From: Pelagophyceae sp. CCMP2097
Taxonomy: Eukaryota > Sar > Pelagophyceae
Length of the DNA: 14,081 nucleotides
Direction: 5' to 3'
Assembly (NCBI GenBank): GCA_026770575.1
Contig: MU657259.1
Span: forward strand, 9,874 to 23,954
Below the pieces are notes generated by a model. It ran no database searches, was not told the DNA's origin, and saw nothing but the letters and a program-made list of their open reading frames with translations. A program made the translations under genes and the position numbers. Below are positions 6,359-13,904 of this stretch, one piece after another (within the stretch, counting starts at the first letter, position 1; each line of letters opens with the position of its first letter).

Positions 6359-8935
6359 TCATCGAGGAGCCTTTGGCCGCGTCGGGGAGTTTTGGGCGCC
6401 GGCCGGTGCCGCGGCGAGCGTCTGGCCGAAGCGTTCGGCCACACGCGAGCCGGCCGTGAAGCGCGCGACGGCGCCGCGCGCCGCGCCGGGCTCGTCGGCG
6501 TCCCGCCCGACGACGCGGACGCGGAGCGTCTTCGTGGCCCCGCGGCGCGATTCGGCCACAGGGCGCGCGTCTGCCACCGAGTCGCACCGGAGGCGAAGCG
6601 TGCACGGCCGGCCGCGGTACGTGACCGCCGCGAGGCGCCCGTCGGCTGCGCCGCGCCACTGCGCCAGCGGGCCCGCCGCGACGCCGTCGCCGTCGGAGCT
6701 GTCGCCGTCGGAGTCGCCCTCAGAGCCATCGTCGTCGGAGTCGTCATCAGAGTCGGAGTCGTCGTCGTCGCTCCGGAGCGTTTCCGGCAGCGTGATGCGG
6801 TCCCGGATGACGCCAAAGGCCTTTTCCGGCGCGTCTGCGCGGAAGGCGACGACTGCGAGGGCGAGTGAGTGCGCCAGCGCGGAATCGCCGGCGCCGCCGC
6901 GGCCGGCGAGGCCTGCCGCCAGAAGCAGGCACTCGCGGAACGCCGATGCCCCGCCGGGCGCCAGCACGTTGATGGACAGCGACACGTGCGCCAGCTCGAG
7001 GGCGCGCGACCGCGGCGACCGCCTCGGCGGCGCGGGCCCGCTTGTGGGGACAGCTCCTTCGAGCGGCAGGGCCATCATGTACGAGGCCTCGTCGACGCGC
7101 CTCGTCCAGTGGCGGTACGCCAACAGCGGCGCGTCGGCTCGGTCGCGAAATCTCGCGACGGCGCCGACGCGAGTAAACCCACAGCGCTCGTAAAACTCCA
7201 CGGCCGAATGCGTCGCCTGCAGCGCCGCGAGCTTGCGCCCTTCGCCGAACCGCTCGAGAGCCAGGCGCAGCAGCCGGCCGCCGCAGCCGAGGCCGCCGAG
7301 GAGCGCTACTTCCGCGACCCCGGGCCAGACCTGCTGCTCTCCGTAAACCTCCGACATCGGATTCGGCCCGCAGGCGCGCGAGGCCTCGGCGGCGAGGCAG
7401 TCCGCGAGTTCGCCCGTGACGTCGACGCGCCGCCGAAGTTCGTGGTCCGCCGAGACTTTGGCGAGCTTCTCCGCGGCGGCGAGGCACTCCGCCGCAGTCG
7501 TCCCGCGCGGCGGGCACGAGGCTCGCCTGCGCGCCTGCGCGGCACCATGCGACCAGTCGAACGTGCCCGCGAGCGCGGCGACGTGGCGCGAGTCCCAGCG
7601 GAGCGTCTTGGAAAAGGTGCAAAAGTCGACGACAACCACAAACCCCTGCAGCCTTCCGTTTTCGCCAGCCTCGCGCGCGACGAGGCCGCGCGGCTCGCCC
7701 TCCGCGAGCGCCACGCGTTCGTAGACGTAGTCCGCCGAGAGGGGCTCGTCGTAGAGCCGCGCGCTGGCGTCTCGCCGCAGCGCCGCGCGCCGCGCGGCTT
7801 CGTTGCAGACGGCCACCATCTCCGGCAGCAGCCCCAGCCACGCCTCGCGGCCCTCGATGGCGGAGACGACCGAGCCCGCGGCAAAGTCGGCGTCGGAGCG
7901 GCCGCACCACGCCGTCTCCATCGCCGGCGCGGCCGCAGCCACGGCCTTTGCGTGCAGCCGCCGCGCGATGCGCACCGCGTCGTAGCTCGCCGACGAGTCG
8001 GCATCGCCGTCGCCGCGCGAAGACGCCGGCGACGCCGGCGCTGCAGCCGCCGCGTCGTCGTCGTCGTCGAGCTCGCGCCCGACCTTGTTCCAGAACTGCG
8101 CATCGCTCTCCGAGAATCCGCCGCGCCCCGCGCGCTCCGCCGCCGCGCGCTGCGGCCGGCCGCGCGGCGCCGCCTCGGCCTCGGCCGCCGTCAGCGAGCT
8201 CACCGACACGGCGACGCAGCCCTCGATAGAGGCCTCCTCCTCGTCTTCGCCGAGGCGCGGCCGGGCCGCCTTCCGCTTGCCCGTGGAAGCCTTGGGCGCG
8301 CGCGGCGCCTCGGCGTTCTCCACGTCTTCCCCGAGGCGCGGCCGGGCGGCCTTCCGCTTGCCCGTGGGGGCCCTGGGCGCGCGCGGCGTCTTGGCGCCCT
8401 CCTCGCCTTCGCTGAGGCGCGGCCGGCCGACCTTCCGCTTCCCCGTGGCGGCCTTGGGCGCCCGCGGCGCCTCGGCGTTTTCCTCCTCCACGGCGCGGCG
8501 CGGTTTGGTGGCGCCGCCTTGCCGCTTGCCCTTGGCTGGCTTGGGCGGGCGCGGCGCCTCGGCGGCGGCGCGCGGCGCATCGGCGTCCTCCTCGTCGCCG
8601 CCGCGGCGCGGTCGGCTGGGGCCGCCCTGCCGCTTGCCCTTGACGGGCTTGGGCGGGCGCCGCGCCGCCGCCTCGGGTGGCGCCTCGGCAGCGCGGTGCG
8701 CCTCGAGCGCGTGCTTCGCGTCGGCGGTGCGCTCCTTCCCGGCGGCCTTTTCCTCGTCCTTGAGCAGAAGCGCGGCCTCCTTTTTTTTCAGCGCCTCGCG
8801 TGCCGCGACGACGGTCTTTGGCGGCCGGCCGCGCCGTTTCGGGACCGCCGCGTCAACGGGCGGCACTTTGGCCTTCTTCGCTTTTCCGTCCTTCGGGGAC
8901 GCCGTCGGCGCGGCGTCGCGGAGACGCTTCGGCAT
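6359..8935 (-). CDS. AT-hook / GNAT acetyltransferase-like nuclear protein
   Basis: A single open frame of 858 residues from ATG at 8935 to TGA at 6361-6359. The frame stays open upstream to about 9004, but only non-ATG starts are available there. Residues 1-70 are Lys/Ala-rich with an AT-hook (VPKRRGRPPK, 31-40) and nuclear-localisation-like clusters. Residues 91-235 hold five degenerate repeats of about 27 residues built on PRAPKxxTGKRKxxRPRL. Residues 285-315 are acidic and Ser/Ala-rich. The GNAT-like part includes RLQGFVVVVDF (428-438), WDSRHVAAL (447-455), the acetyl-CoA loop VALLGGLGCGGRLL (543-556) and ATHSAVEFYERCGFTRVGAV (574-593). An Asp/Ser run (721-750) separates it from a basic C-terminal segment. 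Acetylation of a nuclear or chromatin substrate is inferred from the domain mix only. No introns are needed. It is divergent from the ankyrin gene. Confidence 0.83.
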   Translation of the reverse strand: MPKRLRDAAPTASPKDGKAKKAKVPPVDAAVPKRRGRPPKTVVAAREALKKKEAALLLKDEEKAAGKERTADAKHALEAHRAAEAPPEAAARRPPKPVKGKRQGGPSRPRRGGDEEDADAPRAAAEAPRPPKPAKGKRQGGATKPRRAVEEENAEAPRAPKAATGKRKVGRPRLSEGEEGAKTPRAPRAPTGKRKAARPRLGEDVENAEAPRAPKASTGKRKAARPRLGEDEEEASIEGCVAVSVSSLTAAEAEAAPRGRPQRAAAERAGRGGFSESDAQFWNKVGRELDDDDDAAAAAPASPASSRGDGDADSSASYDAVRIARRLHAKAVAAAAPAMETAWCGRSDADFAAGSVVSAIEGREAWLGLLPEMVAVCNEAARRAALRRDASARLYDEPLSADYVYERVALAEGEPRGLVAREAGENGRLQGFVVVVDFCTFSKTLRWDSRHVAALAGTFDWSHGAAQARRRASCPPRGTTAAECLAAAEKLAKVSADHELRRRVDVTGELADCLAAEASRACGPNPMSEVYGEQQVWPGVAEVALLGGLGCGGRLLRLALERFGEGRKLAALQATHSAVEFYERCGFTRVGAVARFRDRADAPLLAYRHWTRRVDEASYMMALPLEGAVPTSGPAPPRRSPRSRALELAHVSLSINVLAPGGASAFRECLLLAAGLAGRGGAGDSALAHSLALAVVAFRADAPEKAFGVIRDRITLPETLRSDDDDSDSDDDSDDDGSEGDSDGDSSDGDGVAAGPLAQWRGAADGRLAAVTYRGRPCTLRLRCDSVADARPVAESRRGATKTLRVRVVGRDADEPGAARGAVARFTAGSRVAERFGQTLAAAPAGAQNSPTRPKAPR
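6686..6774 (-). repeat. Asp/Ser codon repeat (acidic low-complexity run)
   Basis: On the minus strand this is an almost uninterrupted series of GAC and TCC/TCT/AGC codons, encoding an Asp/Ser run of about 30 residues in the GNAT-like protein. On the plus strand it reads as a GTCGTC/GTCGGA microsatellite-like tract. Such runs are length-variable and can be phosphorylated by casein kinase 2; the latter is general knowledge, not shown here. Confidence 0.8.
8228..8668 (-). repeat. Five imperfect ~81-bp coding repeats (AT-hook-like array)
   Basis: Within the GNAT-like gene, residues of about 90-235 repeat a unit of about 27 residues: KGKRQGGPSRPRR, KGKRQGGATKPRR, TGKRKVGRPRL, TGKRKAARPRL and TGKRKAARPRL, each followed by an acidic linker (GDEEDA, VEEENA, SEGEEGA, GEDVENA, GEDEEEA). 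Only the third keeps a GRPRL AT-hook core. The two most downstream units are nearly identical in DNA, which suggests recent unit duplication. Boundaries are approximate. Confidence 0.75.
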
Positions 8936-9309
8936 CGGGCCACCGGCGGACGCCCGCCTCGTCGTCAGAAGAGGCGCGCCTTGCGGAGGCACCTCCTTCG
9001 ACACTCTGATGAGATTGACGTGAAATGCAGGGTTTTCGCAATTTCAAGTCAAGTATCGCCAAATGTCCTCGGAGGAGATGTCGCGTCTGGTTGAGGTCTG
9101 GGTGCGGCGGCGCCGGGCACTCAGCTCGGATCTGAGTTATGCGAGGCTCGCACGACGAAGCTTTATTACTGGGTATTTTGGCGAATTATCGATTTTGGCG
9201 ATCCATTCCCAGGTTTTTTTGCTCGGCGCCGGGGTGCTTGTACGCCTGGCAGCGCGCGGTCGCCTACGCACGCCTTGCTCCGCGGTTCTCCTCTGCGCCG
9301 CGGCGCGTC
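8936..9309. promoter_or_regulatory. Divergent promoter region between the GNAT-like and ankyrin genes
   Basis: These 374 bases separate the ATG of the minus-strand GNAT-like gene (8935) from the ATG of the plus-strand ankyrin gene (9310). GC content falls in 9000-9060 and 9135-9220, which contain poly-T and TTATT-like stretches. A short plus-strand frame from 9139 is open and in phase with the ankyrin exon, but its early part is AT-rich and not protein-like. This is the natural place for a bidirectional promoter. No specific motif can be assigned. Confidence 0.45.
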
Positions 9310-9844
9310 ATGCGCGCGTCGATGGAGCGCGAGTGCGCGGGCGGCTTCATGTCGACGTCTCTGCACAAGGCGGCGCGCTACGACGACGCGGCGCTGGTCG
9401 AAGCGGCCCTCGACGTCAGCGCGTCGCAGATCGATGCCGTCGACGCCAAAGGCCGCACGGCGCTCATGATCGCGGTGCGCCGCCCCGCGGCCAGCCAGTC
9501 CGCGGCCCGCCGGAGAGCCTGCGGCCTCGTCGACGGCACGGCGTCGTTTACGGCGGCCTTTGCAGGCGCAGAGCGGTCACGGCCGCGTCGCACGCGCGCT
9601 GCTCAAGGCCGGCTGCGACGTCGACGCCCGAGATTCGCAGCAGCAGACGGCCGAAGACGTTGCGCGCGGGGCGGGCCACGCCGAGACCGCCGAGTTCATT
9701 TGCGCCGAGCGCCGCAAGCGCGACGGCGTCTGGGCCGCCCTCTTCGGCCTCGAGAGCAAGCCGGCGGCGCGTGAGGACGACGCCCTCGCGAAAATCCTCG
9801 CCCAGGCCGGCCTGCAACCGACGTCGCGCGAATCCCCATTTTAA
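9310..9844 (+). CDS. Small ankyrin-repeat protein, two exons
   Basis: Exons 9310-9474 and 9566-9844 (TAA) give 147 residues. The 91-base intron has GTGCGC at its donor and a pyrimidine-rich CCTTTGCAG at its acceptor, in phase 0. The join restores an ankyrin unit: DAKGRTALMIA joined to AQSGHGRVARALLKAG. Roughly three units are visible: about residues 15-45 (SLHKAARYDDAALVEAAL), 46-78 (the consensus unit above, ending CDVDARD) and 79-105 (TAEDVARGAGHAETAEFI). A short charged tail follows (RRKRDGVWAALFGLES, then an acidic stretch). Ankyrin repeats bind proteins, and nothing here identifies the partner. M9322, M9349 or an upstream in-frame ATG at 9139 are alternative starts. Intron retention keeps the frame open only to 9774 with a non-ankyrin tail, which supports splicing. 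Confidence 0.75.
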
Positions 9845-9900
9845 AGAAACGAGATCGTCGCGCGAATCGGAATCCCCGTTTTACAATTGTAAAGAAACGA
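9822..9900. repeat. Imperfect tandem duplication at the ankyrin gene 3' end
   Basis: CGTCGCGCGAATCCCCATTT at 9822-9841, continuing AAAGAAACGA, recurs at 9856-9900 with two small insertions. The later copy contains a perfect 12-bp palindrome TTACAATTGTAA (9881-9892). The first copy supplies the last codons and stop of the ankyrin gene; the second lies in the 3' UTR. Confidence 0.85.
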
Positions 9901-10275
9901 CATCATCTTCGCCGTCTCTGAATGGCTGAACAGGTCGCGCCACTGTCAGTACGTCGCTCCTACCGGCTCGGGGAGCCTCCCAGTCCACGCGCGGACTGGT
10001 CATAAAAGCCTCCTCGGCGCGGCGCAGCTTTCCAGCAAGTTTCCTGCAAGATCCCAGTTTGGGATTTGATTGGATCCTGTTCAAGTTTGGAGGACGGCTT
10101 TTCCGAGGCGGCGAGCGAACTCGTGGCGTGGTCGAATCTGCCGCGTCGCCCAGCCGCGGCGGACCCGCTGATTTGAGCAGCCTCAGTGGAGTGCATCACA
10201 GAAGAAGAAGAGCCGCTTTAATCTGTTGGAGCTGCGTCCCGCTCGAGCGCTCGGTCGTCGGTGGCGCCGGGTCGG
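9845..10275. promoter_or_regulatory. Intergenic: ankyrin 3' UTR and putative MATE promoter
   Basis: About 430 bases between two plus-strand genes. The left end holds the second copy of the repeat described at 9822-9900. A short hairpin ATCCCA-GTT-TGGGAT lies at 10051-10065. An open plus-strand frame from 10059 passes through and into the MATE gene in another phase; its translation is Arg-rich and looks like a shadow. The bases just before the MATE start are presumably its promoter and 5' UTR, with no motif that I can name. Confidence 0.4.
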
Positions 10276-11874
10276 ATGGTGCTGTCGACGTTCCTGTGGC
10301 CGTCGATGCGGCCCGGCACGGCGCTGCGGCGGCGCTTCGGCGCGGGGCTGGGGGCGGCGTCGGCCGGGGCCGAGGCGGCCAAGCTCGCGGAGATTGCGAG
10401 GCGGTCCGCCGTGCCGTCTCTCTGGGAGTGCGTCCTCTTCACCATCCCGGCCATGGGGTCCGCCATGGCGAACCCCTTGCTCTCCATGATCGACGCGGCG
10501 GGCGTCGGCGCGCGAGGGCCCGCCGAGCTCGCCGCTTTGGGCGCCGCGTGTCGCGTCGCAGACAATTTGAGCACGCAGCTCGCCTTTCTCGGCGCCGCGA
10601 CGACGAACGAAATCGCGCTGGCGCGGTCGCGAGGCGACGACGCCGCCGCCGCGCGCGCCGCGACGGTGGCCGCGACGCTCGCCGCCGTTTTGGGTCTGGT
10701 CATCGGCCTCTGGACAGCTTTATCGGCACGCCGCCTTTTGGAGAACATGTGCGGCGCAGGGTCGCCGCACGTGGCGCTGGGCCTGTCGTACGTCCGCATC
10801 CGCGCGCTGGTGCTGCCGTTTACGCTGCTGCGCGTGGTGAACGCGGCGGCCCTCATGGGCGCCCGCGACTCTTTGACGCCGATGCTCTCGCTCTTCACCG
10901 GCTGCTTCGTCAACGCCGTCGGCAACAGGCTGCTCATTCCGACTTACGGCATGACCGGCGCCGCCGTTTCGACCGCCGCGTCGGAGCTCGTGTCGTCGTT
11001 TATTCTCATCACCGTCCTCCAGCGCCTCGGTCAACTCGGCCCGCTCTCTTCGCTGCCGCAAACGACCGCGGCGTGGCGCGAGGCGCTGGTGCCGTTTCTG
11101 CGCTACGGGCCCATGATCTTTACGACTTCGATGAAGGAGCTGCTCAACAACTCTGCTGCCGCGACGGCCGCCAGACTCGGCGGCACGCGCGCCGCCGCGC
11201 ACACCGTCGTGGCGTCGGTCCAGCGCTTCGGCATCGCCATGGGCAACGCGGGCAACACGCTCGCCCGAGCTTATCTGCCGCAGTACGTCGAGGTGCCCTT
11301 GAAACCGCAGCCCGGCACGGTGGCCCCGCCGCGGCCGGGGCCCCTCGCGCGCCTCTTCGCCGGCCCGCCGCTGGGCTTCGACCACGCCACGGCAAGGCCG
11401 ACGGTGGGCGTGGTGCTCAAGGTCTGCCTCGGCCTGTCGCTGATGAGCGTGGCATTTTCGTCAATAGTGCTCAAGTATGGCGTCTCCCTCTTTACAGCCG
11501 ACCCCGCCGTCGCCGGCGCCGTGGCCCGCGTGCTCCCGGCGACGGCGTCGATGCTCGCCGCCCACGCGACGTCGGTCATGCTCGAGGGCATCCTCCTCTC
11601 CAGGCGCGACCTCGGGTTCATCGCGCTGACGTACGCCGGGTTCGCAGTCTTTTCACAGCTCTCCTTCGCCGCGTTGCTGCGCCGCGAGCGCGACGTTTCG
11701 ACGCCGCCCGTCACCCTCGCCGCCGTCTGGGCCATTTTCGCCACGTTTCAAATCTTGCGATGTGGCATTTTCGCTGTCCGCGCCGGGGTCCTTGAGCTGC
11801 CAAAGCGCAAAGCCCCCAAGAGGGCCGCGAGCATCGACACGCCAAAGTCCCTCGCCGCGACCAAGGCCGAATGA
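10276..11874 (+). CDS. MATE-family multidrug/toxin extrusion transporter
   Basis: A single open frame of 532 residues from ATG 10276 to TGA 11872-11874. No introns are needed. The N-terminus (MVLSTFLWPSMRPGTALRRR) is basic with no acidic residue, so an organelle-targeting leader is possible. MATE hallmarks occur in two related halves: TIPAMGSAMANPLLSMID (56-73) with ELAALGAACRVADNLSTQLA (84-103), and RALVLPFTLLRVVNAAALMG (176-195) with LIPTYGMTGAAVSTAASELV (220-239); then FLRYGPMIFTTSMKELLNNS (274-293), VASVQRFGIAMGNAGNTLAR (312-331) and SVMLEGILLSRRDLGFIAL (433-451). About twelve hydrophobic segments are expected and the length fits the family. MATE proteins exchange organic cations, flavonoids or carboxylates for H+ or Na+; the substrate here is unknown. 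It resembles plant organellar MATEs more than NorM, which is an impression from motifs. The basic C-terminal tail (KRKAPKRAA) is probably cytosolic or stromal. Confidence 0.92.
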   Translation: MVLSTFLWPSMRPGTALRRRFGAGLGAASAGAEAAKLAEIARRSAVPSLWECVLFTIPAMGSAMANPLLSMIDAAGVGARGPAELAALGAACRVADNLSTQLAFLGAATTNEIALARSRGDDAAAARAATVAATLAAVLGLVIGLWTALSARRLLENMCGAGSPHVALGLSYVRIRALVLPFTLLRVVNAAALMGARDSLTPMLSLFTGCFVNAVGNRLLIPTYGMTGAAVSTAASELVSSFILITVLQRLGQLGPLSSLPQTTAAWREALVPFLRYGPMIFTTSMKELLNNSAAATAARLGGTRAAAHTVVASVQRFGIAMGNAGNTLARAYLPQYVEVPLKPQPGTVAPPRPGPLARLFAGPPLGFDHATARPTVGVVLKVCLGLSLMSVAFSSIVLKYGVSLFTADPAVAGAVARVLPATASMLAAHATSVMLEGILLSRRDLGFIALTYAGFAVFSQLSFAALLRRERDVSTPPVTLAAVWAIFATFQILRCGIFAVRAGVLELPKRKAPKRAASIDTPKSLAATKAE

Positions 11875-12244
11875 CCCACTCGGCATGGAATAAAACCAGC
11901 GCGGCGCCGTTTTACTAAGGCAGCCCCCGATTACCCTGGCGAGCTCTGTTTTCCAGGGTTCTCCGCGGCTTGTCTCGAGGCGAGCCCCGGCGCCGGTCCG
12001 GCGCTCTGGCTTCGCCCAGCCCCCATGGTGATCCTTATACGGCCTTGAGACGAAACCCCTTGGAGAGAGTCGAAACAAGGAAGGGACCTTGCAAGGAACT
12101 CTCGAGGGCCCTAGGGGCACCTCGAGGGGCACCTCGCCTTTAGCGCCATGATCATACGCCAGCGGCCGCGCGGGTCTGTTGGAAGTGGTTGTGGTTTATG
12201 TACATCGTGATTGTGATTCCATCGTCGAACACGAGCCGGCGGGT
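11875..12244. other. Convergent intergenic gap (MATE and dioxygenase 3' ends)
   Basis: These 370 bases separate the stop codons of two convergent genes. They include the candidate AATAAA and a short tandem repeat of GGGGCACCTCG(A/C) at 12114-12137. The open frames crossing this gap lack the codon bias of the neighbours. No RNA gene was recognised. Confidence 0.6.
11889..11894 (+). terminator. Candidate poly(A) signal AATAAA
   Basis: AATAAA lies 14 bases after the MATE stop codon in an otherwise GC-rich gap. The position is short for a mammalian-style signal but acceptable for a compact genome. No comparable hexamer was found after the other genes, so its use is uncertain. Confidence 0.35.
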
Positions 12245-13548
12245 TCAATCCGCGGGCGCCGCGTCCCCCGCGGGCGTTTCTTGCGCGTTGCGCGCGCTTC
12301 GACTTTTGACGTGGGCGAGCGAGGCAAGGATGCGTCGCTTGCCTCGGAAGGGTCTGCGCGAGTGGAGCGTCCGGCGGTTGTCGACGACTAAAAGGTCTCC
12401 CTTTTGCCAGTCGAACGCGACTGCGTTGTCGTCGAGGGTGCGCACGGCCGCGTCGAGGTCTGCAAAGTCGAGGGGCATGCCGTCGAGGAGGACGGCCTCT
12501 GCGCCGACGTTGCGCGCGTCGTTCCAGCCGACGTACGCGGCGACGACGCTGTTGAAGAAGACGGCCGGCGCGTCGTTTGCGTCGTCGGGCGTCGCCACCG
12601 CTGCGAGCAAACTCGTCGTCAGCGCCACGTCGCCGCCCGGCAGCCACTCAAAGTCGTAGGACTGCGCCAAGAGCTGCGCCTCGCACGCGGCGCGGTCCTC
12701 GACGCCGAACAAGGCGCGCCAGCCGCGGCCCTGCGGCCTAGCGTCGCGAAGCGTGCGGGGTGCGACGCGGTAGGAGGCGACTCACGACGAGGCGTCGTCG
12801 AACTCCGGCACGACGCGGCGGTAGCGGACGCCCGTGCGGAGCGATTCGACGAAGGCGGGCCTGCACGCGGTCAGCGCCGCCAGCGCGACGTCGGACCGGC
12901 AGATGGGCGTCTGGCCGCCGCACCCCAAGTCGGGCGCCGCCTCGCAGAAAAACATGACGTGCGTCGGCCACGACGACGCCTGCGCCATCTCGTGGTGGAA
13001 CCTGCGCGCAACACGCTTCGACGCAGAGTACGCGAGAAGAACCAGTACCGTCGAGGCCCGTCTCTCCGGGCCGCGTCTCTTGTTTGGCGGACGCCGGCTT
13101 TGCACGGGATAACTTTGTCCGGCGGCGCTTCGTTGGCTGTGAAGATGCGATGCGCAACGCGCGTGCGCGGCGCGGCGGACGCGGAGCCGTCGTGCTCCTC
13201 GAGGAACCCCATAGCCTCGACGATTTCAGCAAAGGCGTCGGCGTCGGCCAGGTCGAAGCCGCGGAAGAGGACGGCGCCGTGCGTCCTCAGCAGGGCCTCG
13301 ACGTCGTCGCCCGCCGTCGCGAGCCACGCGGCGAGCGCGGCCGGCGACGCTGCGGACGCGTCCGCCGGCACGAGCGTCAAAGGAAACTCCGCGCGCGGGA
13401 TGCCGCCGCCGCCGCCGACGGCGCGCGACCCCGCCACGGCGCCACGGACGACGCCGCTCTGGAGCCGCACCGCCAGGCCGTCGTAGACGCTCCGGCACGC
13501 CGCGACGCCGAGCACCAACGCGAGGCGCCCGAGGACCGACGGCGACAT
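12245..13548 (-). CDS. TauD/TfdA-family Fe(II)/2-oxoglutarate dioxygenase, three exons
   Basis: Exons on the minus strand: 13548-13106, 13001-12786 and 12737-12245 (TGA); introns of 104 and 48 bases, the second with a GTGAGT donor. The product is 383 residues. It starts with a hydrophobic leader (MSPSVLGRLALVLGVAACRS), likely a signal peptide or signal anchor. The family body includes HGAVLFRGFDLADADAF, TANEAPPDKVIP joined to FHHEMAQ across intron 1 (metal ligands His150 and Glu152), CGGQTPI, DDASS joined to PQGRGWRALF across intron 2, VFFNSVVAAYVGW, and FDWQKGDLLVVDNRRTLHSR with the distal His345, followed by Arg residues that would bind 2-oxoglutarate. The sequence is strikingly like plant TauD-like proteins such as Arabidopsis At3g21360, which supports both joins. 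Such enzymes hydroxylate small molecules; the substrate is unknown. Mature length without the leader is close to the plant protein. M13548 is chosen because the upstream in-frame stretch lacks coding character. Confidence 0.93.
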
Positions 13549-13904
13549 CCTGATGTCGAGCGAGAACTGGAGCGAGGACGAAGCGGCTGGCACGCGCTTG
13601 GGTGTACGAACGTCGCGGCCCGTGAGTAAGAACAACGACTCGGCTCCGGCGCTCCGAGCGGAGTAAGAACAGTTCACGCAAAATTTCGCAATCGCTTGCC
13701 TTCAAGGTGGGTAAAAACTTAAAGACGTGTTTTAATCAAATCTCTCAAAACGTCGTTTAAAACATGTTCCCAAAACAGGGCTTAAACAGATTTTCTGTGT
13801 TTCCCGCCGTGGCGCCGCAATCCCGCGGCCGCCGGCCGGGCCCCTGTCTACCCGCGTAGACCCATGGAGAGATGAATAGCTCAAATTGGGATACTATATC
13901 AGGA
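13549..13904. promoter_or_regulatory. Intergenic, AT-rich core; putative dioxygenase promoter
   Basis: About 356 bases between the start of the dioxygenase gene and the 3' end of the right-edge gene, both on the minus strand. Bases 13710-13800 are strikingly A/T-rich. They contain an 11-bp stem (ACGTGTTTTAA 13725-13735 against TTAAAACATGT 13757-13767, one G-T wobble). A small hairpin GTCTAC-CCGC-GTAGAC lies at 13846-13861. No coding region is supported. Confidence 0.5.

Noticed and set aside
6869..9094. 741-codon open frame on + antisense to the GNAT-like gene
   Set aside because: Arg/Ala-rich translation with no motif; the minus strand carries AT-hooks and GNAT motifs. Long antisense frames are expected at this GC content.
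2121..9900. CRISPR-like interpretation of the scattered repeats
   Set aside because: Each repeat has only two copies, differs from the others in sequence, and lacks regular spacers. The genome is eukaryotic.
10059..11795. 578-codon + frame overlapping the MATE gene
   Set aside because: It starts in the intergenic region and is Arg-rich throughout. The frame beginning at 10276 has the MATE motifs and hydrophobic segments.
12236..12262. Possible tRNA T-arm (GGGTTCAATCC)
   Set aside because: No matching A box, acceptor stem or anticodon arm upstream on either strand, and it overlaps the end of the dioxygenase gene.
201..13548. A single metabolic or defence gene cluster
   Set aside because: The genes differ in strand, compartment and family (mitochondrial enzyme, nuclear protein, transporter, dioxygenase), and nothing in the sequence links them functionally.
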